Source: Symbiodinium natans (taxonomy: Eukaryota > Sar > Dinophyceae > Suessiales > Symbiodiniaceae). From it: a stretch of 64,000 bases of DNA. Below are positions 53,436-62,600 of this stretch, one piece after another. Each line of letters starts with the position of its first letter. Position 1 is the first letter of the stretch. The stretch covers positions 190,001 to 254,000 of the forward strand of contig CAJNDS010002705.1 of assembly GCA_905221605.1 (NCBI GenBank). Reading direction: 5' to 3'. Position numbers and translations under genes: made by a program. The notes below the pieces were generated by a model that saw nothing but the letters and a program-made list of their open reading frames with translations, did no database searches and had not been told where the DNA came from.

Positions 53436-54412
53436 GGGCCCGAACACCCAATCCCAGGCAGCCCGCGAAGAGCACCAAAGGCCGAACCAATGGTTTCAGG
53501 GCATTTAAGGGCTTTTGGTTTGAGAAGCTCTCGCCTCAGCATTTAAGGGTTTAGGGTTTAGGGTTCAGGGTTTAGGGTTCGGGTGAAGGTTCTATAGGCT
53601 GTAGGCGTTAGGGTTCCTGGGGCCCCACGGATTTTTGACTTCATGGTTTACCCTAAACCCTAAACCCTAACACGTCCTTGGTTTTTCGGTGCTGTGGTCC
53701 TCCTGGTCCGCGCCCTGTGGTCCTCTGATGCTTCGTGCCTTTCTGGTCTTTGCTCCCTTTGTTTCCCGCCTGAAATTAAATCCTTGCCCTTACAGAGGAC
53801 CCCCTAAACCCTAAACCCTAAACCCTAAACCCTAAACCCTAAACCCTAAACCCTAAACCCTAAACCCTAAACGACCCGAGTGGAGGGTTTAGGCACCTAC
53901 CGAGGTTCATGGCGCCTACAAGTCGGGTTGCAAGTGGTAAGCAACTTAGTGGCTGCAACCTTTAACATTCTGGGGCAAGGGTTTAGGGTTTAGGGTTTAG
54001 GGTTTAGGGTTTAGGGTTTAGGGTTTATGGTTTCGGGGTATTTAGGGTTGCGTAGGTAACCTTTAACCTTGTGGGGTGTACACGAAACAGGGTTTACATT
54101 GCTGTTGTTGGTGAGTTTTTTTTGTTTAATACTGGTGAGTGTATATATTGGGTGTCCTTTTGGGGATACAAGGGAATATACACCCTACTTCATCTAACTA
54201 GGTGGGGCTTTACTACAGCTTCATCACTTTATAAGTCTTGGGCTTCCACTAATGTCATATGAAGTGAGCTAAAAGTTCATAACCTTTTTGGCGGAGGCAA
54301 AGAGCAAACAAGATAATACTGCCATAATTGCAAAGCTTAGCCTTTTTCGGCCCAGGGTGCTCAGCAACTAGGGCAAGATGGTCCGGCGAATCCTAGCCAA
54401 AGGAAACTGTAA
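51757..54412 (+). CDS. Multi-exon model spanning a CA-rich satellite
   Basis: Exons 51757-51807 (0/0; VLPVKLVFAWKREAG), 52006-52117 (1/2; SAMACSWELAKGMRTQGFPL), 52269-52304 (2/2 or 0/0), 53458-53500 (2/0; PAKSTKGRTNGF, GC donor), 53881-53936 (1/0; YRGSWRLQVGLQ, GTAAGC donor), 54356-54412 (0/stop; AQQLGQDGPANPSQRKL, after CTTTTTCGGCCCAG). The island 52006-52117 is open for 36 codons to an exact G|GTTTAGGG. Joins 51807/52006 and 53500/53881 do not close, so this may be two genes. Confidence 0.3.
52455..52607. mobile_element. TA-flanked palindromic MITE, CTTGAAGG family
   Basis: Full-length copy, TACTTGAAGGTTCATGGTAC to CATGAACCTTCAAGTA. Confidence 0.85.
52690..53434. repeat. 745-bp CA/CCCA/GCAC satellite-like region
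   Basis: Starts as (CA)n, passes through (CCCA)n, (CGCACCCA)n, alternating GCAC/GCGC blocks, and returns to (CA)n at 53345-53434. It is open in almost all frames because the short period avoids stops. These frames are not genes. The GC-alternating middle could adopt Z-DNA. Confidence 0.95.
53671..53773 (-). CDS. Possible minus-strand exon
   Basis: On the minus strand: acceptor TTAATTTCAG, then GNKGSKDQKGTKHQRTTGRG or KQREQRPERHEASEDHRART in another frame, ending at TTAGG|GTTTAGGG. The + strand of this stretch is pyrimidine-rich and has no acceptor at its left edge. One of few islands that look better on the minus strand. Confidence 0.25.
54080..54335. mobile_element. MITE-like element related to 51168-51565, copy 2
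   Basis: Shares ACTGGTGAGTGTATATATTG, GGTGTCCTTTTGGGGATACAAG, CACCCTACTTCATCTAACTAGGTGG-type sequence and TTGGGCTTCCACTAATGTCA with copy 1. Confidence 0.65.
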
Positions 54413-54562
54413 ACCCTGATGCTGAGAAGAAGTGCTCAAGGGTGTGTCTGACAGGCTCCCACCCTCCCCACCCGCCTACATACACTCAAACCCTAAACCC
54501 TAAACCCTAATCCCTAAACTCGAATCCCTCAACCCTCAACCCTCAACCCTCACCCCTCCACC

Positions 54563-54594
<32 letters not shown>

Positions 54595-54701
54595 ACCCTA
54601 AACCCTAAACCCTAAACCCTAAACCCCAAACCCTAAACCCTAAACCCTAAACCCTAAACCCCACCACGCCCGAGCCCTGAGCGCTGAGCCCTGAGCTCCA
54701 G

Positions 54702-54974
54702 GGAGGTCCACCTCCGTCGCTTGGGTTGGGCCAGCCACTGAGATCTCTGCAGCGTGCTGGGGTTTGGGGTTTAGGGTTTTAGGGTTTAGGGTTTAGGGTT
54801 TAGGGTTTAGGGTTTAGGGTTTAGGGTTTAGGGTTTAGGGTCTATAGGGTCTAGGGTTTAGGGCACAGTTTGGAACCTAGACAGGGTTTTGGGGGGTTTA
54901 GGGGCACCCCAAACGCTAAAGCCTGGAGCCCTGCAAACAAGGCGCTGAGCTTCGGGAGCTTCCCAGACTTCTGA
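54702..54974 (+). CDS. Two-exon model
   Basis: Exons 54702-54761 (0/0; PSLGLGQPLRSLQRAG, bounded by CTCCAG and GGG|GTTTGG) and 54942-54974 (0/stop; ALSFGSFPDF). The second is also open as AELRELPRLLKP in the next frame. No start found. Confidence 0.28.
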
Positions 54975-55104
54975 AACCCTAAGGGTTGTTTAGAGTTTAG
55001 GGTTTAGGGTTTAGGGTTGAGGGTCGAGGGTTTGGGGTTTAGGGTTTACGGTTTGGGGTTTGGGGTTTGGGTTTGGGGTTTGGGGTGGAACCCAAAAAAC
55101 TAAG

Positions 55105-55143
55105 CTTACCGGTGCTGAAGGGGAGATGAGGATCCCGAGAATT
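55105..55143 (+). CDS. Small exon-like island
   Basis: LTGAEGEMRIPRI between ACTAAG and GTATTTAT. It resembles the island at 34347-34410 in its CCGGTGCTGA start. Confidence 0.2.
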
Positions 55144-55261
55144 GTATTTATGCCCCCTACACTAAGGCCCCTCACTTACTTTGCCACTTCCCCTCAAGCA
55201 CCAGTTTGTAAACAACCCTAAACCTCTGCACTTCTCAATGGGTTTCAGGTTCTCGGGTTTA

Positions 55262-55341
55262 CTACTATTTGCTGAAGGACCCCTTCAAAAACATAAGTAT
55301 TCTTCCTTGCAAGTGCAGAATGGTTCTAAGCAAAAACTAGT
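55262..55341. mobile_element. Hairpin MITE, TTTGCTTAAGAA family, degraded
   Basis: TACTACTATTTGCTGAAGGA at the left and GGTTCTAAGCAAAAACTAGT at the right. A right-end fragment of another copy lies at 55855-55921. Confidence 0.55.
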
Positions 55342-55383
55342 TCAGGGCCCCCGCCACTGAAGCCCGAACCCCTCCCCTCTGAG

Positions 55384-55618
55384 GGACCTTAAATGGATTT
55401 CCGAGGAACGTGCGTTGATGTGGAAAAACATCCCGGTGTTCCTCAAGTTCGTTCGCGAGGCTGACGCCTTGAACAGGCCCTCCGAGCTGGCGTTGGCACG
55501 CTGCGGCCGCTGGGGCAGGAACTTGGACATGGCTGTGAGGACGAGCCGCACCCAGATGTCATCCGGGTCCGGGTACCAGGAGAGAGCATTTGCCGGCAAC
55601 TGTCCGGTTCATTTTGCA
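55384..55618 (+). CDS. 235-bp coding island, strand debated
   Basis: + strand: after CCTCTGAG the frame DLKWISEERALMWKNIPVFL, then KFVREADALNRPSELALARC, runs 78 codons to a strong GCA|GTGAGA donor; without splicing it continues to a TAG at 55715. - strand: SWYPDPDDIWVRLVLTAMSK and LPQRPQRANASSEGLFKASA, open over almost the same span with similarly high third-position GC. I prefer + because neighbours are + and both splice signals are good. It is the largest unique coding-like island between 51 and 57 kb. Family not recognised. Confidence 0.45.
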
Positions 55619-55953
55619 GTGAGAGCGGACCTAGGTTCCCAGGCTCCCAGCTCCCAGGCTCCCAGGATCGTGCTGGTAGTCTTGAGTTCCTACAGCCTGC
55701 CACAAATTCAACAATAGCAGCCGTGTGCTGCGGGCCCTCGATTGCCCGACAGTGACAGAGGGCAGGTCATGTCCGCTAGTCCTAAACCCTAAGCCCTCAA
55801 ACGCACGAACTGCCCACCCTAAACCCTAGACCCTAAACTCTAAACCCTGGCTGTCCTTCAAGAATTCAGAGAATGATCCCTATATTTCTTAATTCTTTGG
55901 GGTTCTTAAGCAGATAGTAGAAAGGCCGGCCGATTTGCACGCACCATCGTCAG

Positions 55954-57077
55954 TGATGTGCAAGCGCTGCCGCGCTCTCAGTGTACGCGGTGGCTCTGCC
56001 CACGGGTTTAGGGTTTAGGGTTTATATAAGGGGTTAAGGGTGTAAGGGTTTAAGGGTTTAAGGGTTTAAGGGTTTAAGGGTTTAAGGGTTTAAGGGTTTA
56101 AGGGTTTAAGGGTTTAGGGTTTAGGGCTAGACCCTAAACCCTGGCCTGAAGCTCGAGGCGCAGGAGCTTTGGGGGTTTTAGGGCTGAGGGCCTTCGGGTT
56201 TTGAGGGTTTAGGGCCGACAGGGGCTCAAAGAAGGAGTATTCTGTGCGGTGTATGAGGTAGGATTCATGCCAACGCGTGGTCGTACGCGATTGCCGCTGC
56301 CAGCTTTACAGAAAGCCCTGAACAAACAACACACACACACATATCTACATATCTGTATCTGCATATATATATATACATATATATATATGTATATATATAT
56401 ATATAAACGTGGTTCGCGGTTTGCCGTTCCCCGCCATGGTATCCCCCAATGGTATCCCTCCCGTAAAGCCTAAACCCCCCTCACGTGAACCATAAAAACC
56501 TTGAACCTTAAGCCCTAAACCCTGAACCTGAAGCCCCAGACCCTAAACCTTAAACGTAAACCCTAAACCCCCACCCCCAACCACACCACATGTACGTGTG
56601 TGTATATGGTATATATATATATATGTATGTTGGTTTCTTACTTTTTTGCTTTTTTTACACACATTTTTAAGAGGCATAACCGTACCGATCGGTGTCCTGG
56701 TGCGTCTCCCTCTGCAAAGCAGCACTAGCCAGCATTTCGCGTCCCATTCCGCTTATTGTCCTGCCGTGCTGGGTTTAGGGTTTCAGGTGGTTTAGGGGTT
56801 GGGGGTTTAGGGTTTAGGGCCCTAAAGCGGAAGCTCCTCAAACCCGCAGCCCCAAAACCCAAACCCTAAACCCTAAGCCCGAAGCCCTAAACCCCAAGCC
56901 CTCAGCCCTAAACCCTAAGCTCTCAGCCCTGAACCCTAAACCCTAAACCCTAAACCCTAAACCCTAAACCCTAAACCCTAAACCCTAAACCCGAAGCTCA
57001 GGCTGCAGGAGGTCGACGAGGACCACGAGGCCTTCACCACAGCGGAGGGCAGCCTTCCAGGCGGGTCTGCAGGATGA
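55954..57077 (+). CDS. Multi-exon model ending TGA 57075
   Basis: Exons 55954-56005 (MCKRCRALSVRGGSAH or QALPRSQCTRWLCPR), 56152-56174 (0/2; LEAQELW), 56222-56257 (2/2; SKKEYSVRCM, or 0/0 as GLKEGVFCAVYE), 56672-56772 (2/1; TVPIGVLVRLPLQSSTSQHF; acceptor after an extended T-rich tract), 56997-57077 (0/stop; LRLQEVDEDHEAFTTAEGSL, very high third-position GC). The last join (phase 1 to 0) lacks an exon. Function unknown. Confidence 0.36.
56041..56115. repeat. (AAGGGTTT)n octamer array
   Basis: About nine AAGGGTTT units, an 8-bp variant of the telomeric heptamer. Confidence 0.9.
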
Positions 57078-57402
57078 GGGTTTAGGGTTTGGGGTTTAGG
57101 GTTTAGGGTTTAGGGCTAGGGTTTAGGGCTTAGGGTTTAGGGTTTAGGGTTTAGGGTTTAGGGATGAGGGTGTAGGGTTTGGGGATGAGGGATTAGGGTT
57201 CAGGGTTTAGGGTTGACTACCGTTCAGGGCTTAGAACGTGGGAAGGTGGGTCGGGAAAGCATGGGGCTTGAGGAGTTTTTGGGTCGGGAATTCGGGGTTT
57301 AGGGTTTAGAGTTTATAAGGTTTAGGGCTAGGGTTTAGGGTTTAGGGTTTAGGGCTAGGGTTTAGCGTTCAAGGTTCTTAGGCTCAGGCTTCCTTCGGGC
57401 AG

Positions 57403-58222
57403 GGTTGGCATCCCCACAATGGCCCGGAAATCCTGACGCATAAGGTCTTTGGTCTGCGAAACGGGGATCTGCGGGTAGTTGCAGGGTCCCTTAGTATGCT
57501 CCCTTGCTTTCTTTAAAGGGCTCAAACCCTAAACCCTAAACCCTAAACCCTAAACCCTATACCCTATACCCTAAACCCTAAACCCTAAACCCTGTATGGG
57601 CCTTTGGGTGTTATAGGATACATAAGGGGTATATAAGGGGCCCCCATTTAAGGGACTAGGATGCCCAGTAGTGCCCTTGTGCTTTTTTTTTGGGGGGGGG
57701 CGGAGGGGGAGGTGTAGGTTCCCGAGTAACCCCTTTAAGCACAAGAAGGCGCACCTTGTTATAATCCTAGGTTACTGGGCAACCTGGGAATAAAAGCCTT
57801 CAAAAATGGAGCGTTTGTATGGTGTAGGATGTAGTTGCAAGCTTGAATTGAGGTTGTTCGAGAAAGGGTGTTAGGCTTTAGGGTTAAAAGGGCTCATGCT
57901 GGGTAGGGGTTTAGGGTTTTCGGGTTGTTTAAAGTAGGACAACGCCAATCACTTTGAGGGTACAGAAGCCTCCGCGGATGCTTCTGCTTTGGAGTGCGCA
58001 GGCGAACAGACGCGTTCGCGTTCCCGCGAACGGCCGCTGCTTCTGGAGCTGCTTGCACCTGGTGGAGCATGCTTTCAGGAGCTTCAGGAATGGGAGCGCC
58101 AGATCCGCAATGACCAAGGAGAGCCGATGCGGACGTTTCCTGCATTGCTGTGTCTCTATCTTGCTGTGGCAATGCTCTGGGCACGTGAGGTCAGCCAACT
58201 GAAACTAAGAAGGGTCACTTAA
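57403..58222 (+). CDS. Two-exon gene end with hydrophobic segment
   Basis: Exon 57403-57474 (0/0; NGPEILTHKVFGLRNGDLR, donor GTAGTT) and exon 57938-58222 (enters phase 0 after TTTAAAGTAG; 94 codons plus TAA). The large exon reads DNANHFEGTEASADASALEC, then an Arg/Ser stretch (TRSRSRERPLLLELL), a helix (QELQEWERQIRNDQGEPMRT), the hydrophobic FPALLCLYLAVAMLWA and a basic tail (QLKLRRVT). The hydrophobic run is long enough for one membrane helix near the C-terminus, suggesting a tail-anchored protein. No family recognised. Longest single exon in the window. Confidence 0.5.
57663..57790. mobile_element. MITE-like element, CCCTTATTCCCCC family, with G-run
   Basis: Contains GAGTAACCCCTTTAAGCACA and ends AATCCTAGGTTACTGGGCAA. 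It carries a TTTTTTTTTGGGGGGGG run where other copies have CCCCCTTTTTT. Confidence 0.5.
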
Positions 58223-58509
58223 CCTCAAAACGGTTATAAGGTGTAGGGTGGCGGTGTAACAGGGGGTGCAGTCCCCGCGAATAGGGAGGGTTTAGGGTCG
58301 CTCGAGTCGAGCTCGTAAGTGTCGAAAAAAGTAGGGTTCGATGAGGACTGTGAAAGGGCTCAGGGTTCAAGGTTAGGGTTGAGGGTTTAGGGCTTAAAGG
58401 GCCCTCCCTAAACCCTAAACCTAAACCCTAAACCCCCTAAAGCCTAAATTAAACCCTAAACCCTAAACCCTAAACCCTGTGACAATGTCGCGGTGTGAGG
58501 CCGTCCCAG

Positions 58510-58563
58510 GACGTCGCATGCGTACTTGAAGTACACCCAGGCGCGTGGGACGAAGTGCCTTGA
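58510..58563 (+). CDS. Orphan terminal exon
   Basis: After GTCCCAG: DVACVLEVHPGAWDEVP, stop TGA 58561-58563. An ATG upstream opens a different frame, so they are not one ORF. The palindromic MITE at 58597 follows 33 bp later. Confidence 0.28.
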   Translation, partial: DVACVLEVHPGAWDEVP

Positions 58564-58596
58564 ATAAATGGCTTTCCTTTGCTAGGGATCCTATAC

Positions 58597-58740
58597 TACT
58601 TGGAGGTTCATGGTACTTATTAACTAATTATAGCTGTACTTATAACCCACTTATAAGCCCCTTAAGTGCCCTAATATGGTTATAAGTACAGTTACAAGTG
58701 CAGTTATAATTGGTTAGTAAGTACCATGAACCTCCAAGTA
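58597..58740. mobile_element. TA-flanked palindromic MITE, CTTGGAGG subfamily
   Basis: Intact copy, TACTTGGAGGTTCATGGTAC to GTACCATGAACCTCCAAGTA. Good reference for the interrupted copy at 42913-43152. Confidence 0.85.
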
Positions 58741-58867
58741 CCATCTCCTCACCAAGGGATTGCGGCTTTGGGTTTCAGAGTTTAGTCTTGGGGTTGACGG
58801 GTACGGGCATGGTTAAAACCATTCTCGTAAGGGGCTATCTTGAGGTGGGTCAGGATGCTTGCTTGTG

Positions 58868-59047
58868 ATGGAGCCTGCCGAGGCTTCATCTGGTCATAGG
58901 CTGCAGATGCACAGTAGGCACATCTCTGAGGTACGAAGTCGCGCCGGTCAGCACACAGTTTGTGCATCTTGCATAAGGGTGGTGACGATTGCATATATAG
59001 GTCGTCGGTGTGGCTGTGACTTGACGCGTCGGATGCCGCGTTGCTGA
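58868..59047 (+). CDS. 59-residue ORF, possibly spliced
   Basis: ATG 58868: MEPAEASSGHRLQMHSRHIS, then a GTACGA donor at about 58931. Without splicing it continues to TGA 59045-59047 (IAYIGRRCGCDLTRRMPRC). The minus strand is open for 118 codons across 58782-59138 (KDISQRCTLSNAASDASSHS) without a clear start or splice pattern. The region is unique and free of telomeric repeat. Confidence 0.3.
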   Translation: MEPAEASSGHRLQMHSRHISEVRSRAGQHTVCASCIRVVTIAYIGRRCGCDLTRRMPRC

Positions 59048-59407
59048 GCGTGCAACGCTGAGAAATATCTTTTCGCGTGACGCGCCGGATCCTTCGCAGC
59101 AAAATCATGACTCGGCGCTGTGTCGAAACCGAAAACAATGACTAACACTTTTTTTTTTTTGGGGGGGGGGGGGGGTTCTGGCTTATGGCTCATGGCCCCG
59201 TCAACTTTCAGGGTTTAGGGTTTGTGTGTTCGGAAGTCCTGGTTTACCGTTGGTTTACCCCTAAACCCTCAACCACAAACCCTAAACCATAAACCCTAAA
59301 CCCCAAATCCCTAAAACTGGCCGGACCTTTCTCTACAGCGACCCTAAACACCCTAAACCCTAAAACTGAAGGCGCTTTTCCGGTAAATAGCTGAACCTAA
59401 ACGCAAG

Positions 59408-59557
59408 GTCGCTATGAAGTTTGGATGGTAATGTGTGAGTTCACGGGGCCCTGTCCTCTAAAATCCTTACGTCGAACACAGCGATGCTATAGCCGGTAGC
59501 CGCGTCGCAGCAAGCAATTGGAGTACACCTGCTCTGAGGCTCCCTCACCCCTTATAG
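59408..59557 (+). CDS. Two-exon model, small final exon
   Basis: Exons 59408-59427 (0/2; VAMKFG, donor GTAATG) and 59482-59557 (2/stop; DAIAGSRVAASNWSTPALRL). The join is in frame. The intron is 54 nt and non-telomeric. Confidence 0.32.
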
Positions 59558-59607
59558 GGTTTAGGGTTTAGGGGTTTAAATCAACCTCGAGCTTCCCATC
59601 CCTGTAG

Positions 59608-62600
59608 GGCCCCCGAGAGTTCGCCTGCCCAGCAGGGTCGCGGCCAGGATGAGGACGCCCTTACCCCGAGAGAGGCGCGCGCTTGGGATGTAAGTGTCTT
59701 AGGAGGGTCATGTCCTTCTGCCGCCTTGGTCAAACGGTCAAGGCTCGTAACCCCGAAGGTTACCCTAAACCCGAAACCCGAAACCCTAAACCCTAAACCC
59801 TAAACCCTAAACCCTAAACCCTAAACCCTAGTACACCAGGTACACCCAAAGGTTGCTCTAAATATACTCCTAATCTCGCCCCTCATATTCCCTTAGAGGA
59901 TTTGAACAAAAGGGTCCCCAAATCCAAGGGTACCGGTTTAGGCTTTAGGGTTTAGGGTTTAGGGTTTAGGGTTTAGGGTTTAGGGTTTAGGGTTTAGGGT
60001 TACCACCTTCGGGGTCCAAGGTAGAGTCCCTAGATCCTGTAGGAAGAGCTGCTCCTGTACTGCTCGTGTCAGACCACTCCTACTTGAAGGTTCATGGTAT
60101 TTACTAACCAATTAAAACTGTACTTATAACCCTACTTATAATACCCCTAAAGGGCCTTATAGGGGTTCTCCCAATTATAAGTAGGGTTATAAGCCCAGTT
60201 ATAATTGGTTAGTAAGTACCATGAACCTTCAAGTACTTCTGAGGGCGGCGAGAAACCTAACTACAGACTACCATTTGCTTAAGAGCCACCCGAAAAGAAA
60301 TGAGCCATATTCTTCCTTGTTAGATCAGGGCACTCTGGGGATTGTGATTCCGTATTCTTGGCTTCTGAAGCAAATAAGTAGCAGATAAATGTAGAACTGG
60401 CGTATGAAGCCATGAACCCGGCTGAGATTCTTCTGTCGTGGGTTGTGGGTGTCGGTTTTGGGGTCTAGGCCTTGTGTACCCTCAACCCTAGCCCTAACCC
60501 TAAACCCTAAACCCTAAACCAATGAGGGAGCGCGAACTGCCCTGAGCAGGACGAGCTGGATCTCGACGACAGCCACAGTGCCGGAAGCCCAACACCTCGA
60601 CACCCTTGTCATGGCCAGGTAGCCATATTTGGGTTTAGGGTTTAGGGTTTGGGGTTTAGGGTTTGGGGTTTGGGGTTTGGGGTTTAGGGTCAAGGGTTTA
60701 GGGCTTAGGTTAACCCTAAACCCGAACTTTATCAGTCCTACAATCATAAACCCTCACCTTCTTGGGGCGGTTGGTGCTGAAGTGCCCTTGGCTTTCCTGG
60801 GGCTGTATATATATGTATATATATGTGTATGTATATATCGCCCTAGTATCTTTTAGAGTGCCAAGGCCCTAAACCCTAAACCCCAAACCCTAAACCCTAA
60901 ACCGACAAAGAACTCTTAAAGATACTATACCCATAAAAAAAATATAAATAAATATATATATATATATATATATAAGGGGTATATAAGGGGTATATAAGGG
61001 GTATATACGGGCCTCAATTCAAAGCGAAGAGCCTGAAACCATCTTACATCCCGAAAACCTGACACCTCAGAGGTTGCAGGGCTCGGGTGCCAGGTCTTGT
61101 GTGGGGCTCCGTACGCGTTTCGGGTTTAGGGTTCAGGGTTTTGGGGTTTGGGGTTTAGGGGTTTAGGGGTTTAGGGTTTAGGGTGTAGGGTTCAGGGTTT
61201 AGGGTTACGGGTTTAGGGGTTTAGGCTTCAGTGGCACCCTTTTCCCTTTTTGTCGTTCAAGGTTCCCTGAGTATGATATGGTTAGTGAAGGCCCGAAGCC
61301 GTACCTGAAAGCTCGAATATCTAATTCCCTTTGGGCGAACCCTAAACCCTAGACCCTAAACCCTAATAGTAGAACACTCCTGCAAAGGTACGCCGACTTC
61401 AGCTTTCATACCCATCCAAGAAGAGGTTGTAAGGAGGAAGCAGGAGTCTTTCACTTCTGGAACCCTTTCCAACACGCCGCCGAGGTCGCGCACTGTAAGC
61501 CCTACTTGAAGGTTCATGGTATTTACTAACCAATTATAACTGTACTTATAATCCTACTTATAATACCCCTAAAGGGCCTTATAGGGGTTATCCCAATTAT
61601 AAGTAGGGTTATAAGCCCAGTTATAATTGGTTAGTAAGTACCATGAACCTTTCAAGTATAAAGCATGCCCTTCAAGGGATTCCATAGGGTACTTACTAGT
61701 TCCCTCCTTGCCTCTCAGAACTCGCAAACTTCCAAGGCTGGGGTGGGCACGCGCTCCGCTGAAAGCCAGGACCGCATAAGCCGTTCGAAGTTGCAAGGGT
61801 TGGGGTGCCCTGAACCCGAAACCCGAAACCCTAAACCCTAAACCCTAAACCCTATAGGGTTTAGAGGGTTTAGGGGTTTATAAACCCTAAACCCTAAACC
61901 CTAAACCCTAAACCCTAAACCCTAAACCCTAAACCCTAAACCCTAAACCCTAAACTCAGGGCCTAGGCCGCCCCCCTACGTTGGGGGGCGGCGCTTAAGC
62001 CCTTTGACCTCGATGGCACAAGCCGACCCAGGTCGCTCGCCCGCCTCCCACAGCATGGGGGTCGGTAGCGCCCATGATGGGCCCGGTACCGGAACACGTT
62101 CTCTTCGGGACCAGTACTGGTCCCTTATAATGAAGTCATTACCCTAGACCCCACCCCCCTGACCCTGGATTCGCTGGCCTTTTTGGGGGGTACCCGGCCC
62201 CTAGGCCAGGAGGACCCGGACCCTTCGCCACAGCGGGCCTCAGAGGCAGGGTGGGTGCTCAATCAGTTTTTGTCGAGGCCGCCGTGGCCCCCTGGCTCCC
62301 TGGCCCCCCCTGCCCCCCCTGGCCCTCTGGCCCTTTAACCCTTCTGGCCCCTCTGCCCGCCCTGCCCCCCCTCTCCCTGACCCCCACCCTCCGTTTGTGC
62401 CCCGCCCGGCCCCCTGACCCCCTGACCCTGCCCTACTGGCCCGGCTTTCGGGGCCTCTATCTTACCTTCACCCCTGACTCTCGGATTCAACCAACATCAA
62501 AGTTTTGAAGAGTGGACTGTCGTCTGAGTTTAGGCCTAAACCCTAAAAGGAATAGGTTTGGGTGGCTTTGCCGCCTTGGACGGCGCGGGGTGGGAGAAAA

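Noticed and set aside
52593-53546. Open frames of 270-317 residues on both strands, rich in His/Thr or Cys/Val.
   Set aside because: They come from the CA/CCCA/GCAC satellite, which avoids stops in all frames. No gene.
57894-58184. Minus-strand frames of 89-96 residues.
   Set aside because: Shadows of the + strand exon 57938-58222, which has a clean acceptor, a phase-compatible partner and a stop.
58782-59138. 118-codon minus-strand frame.
   Set aside because: No start or splice context, and the + frame has an ATG and a good donor. Probably a shadow, though not excluded.
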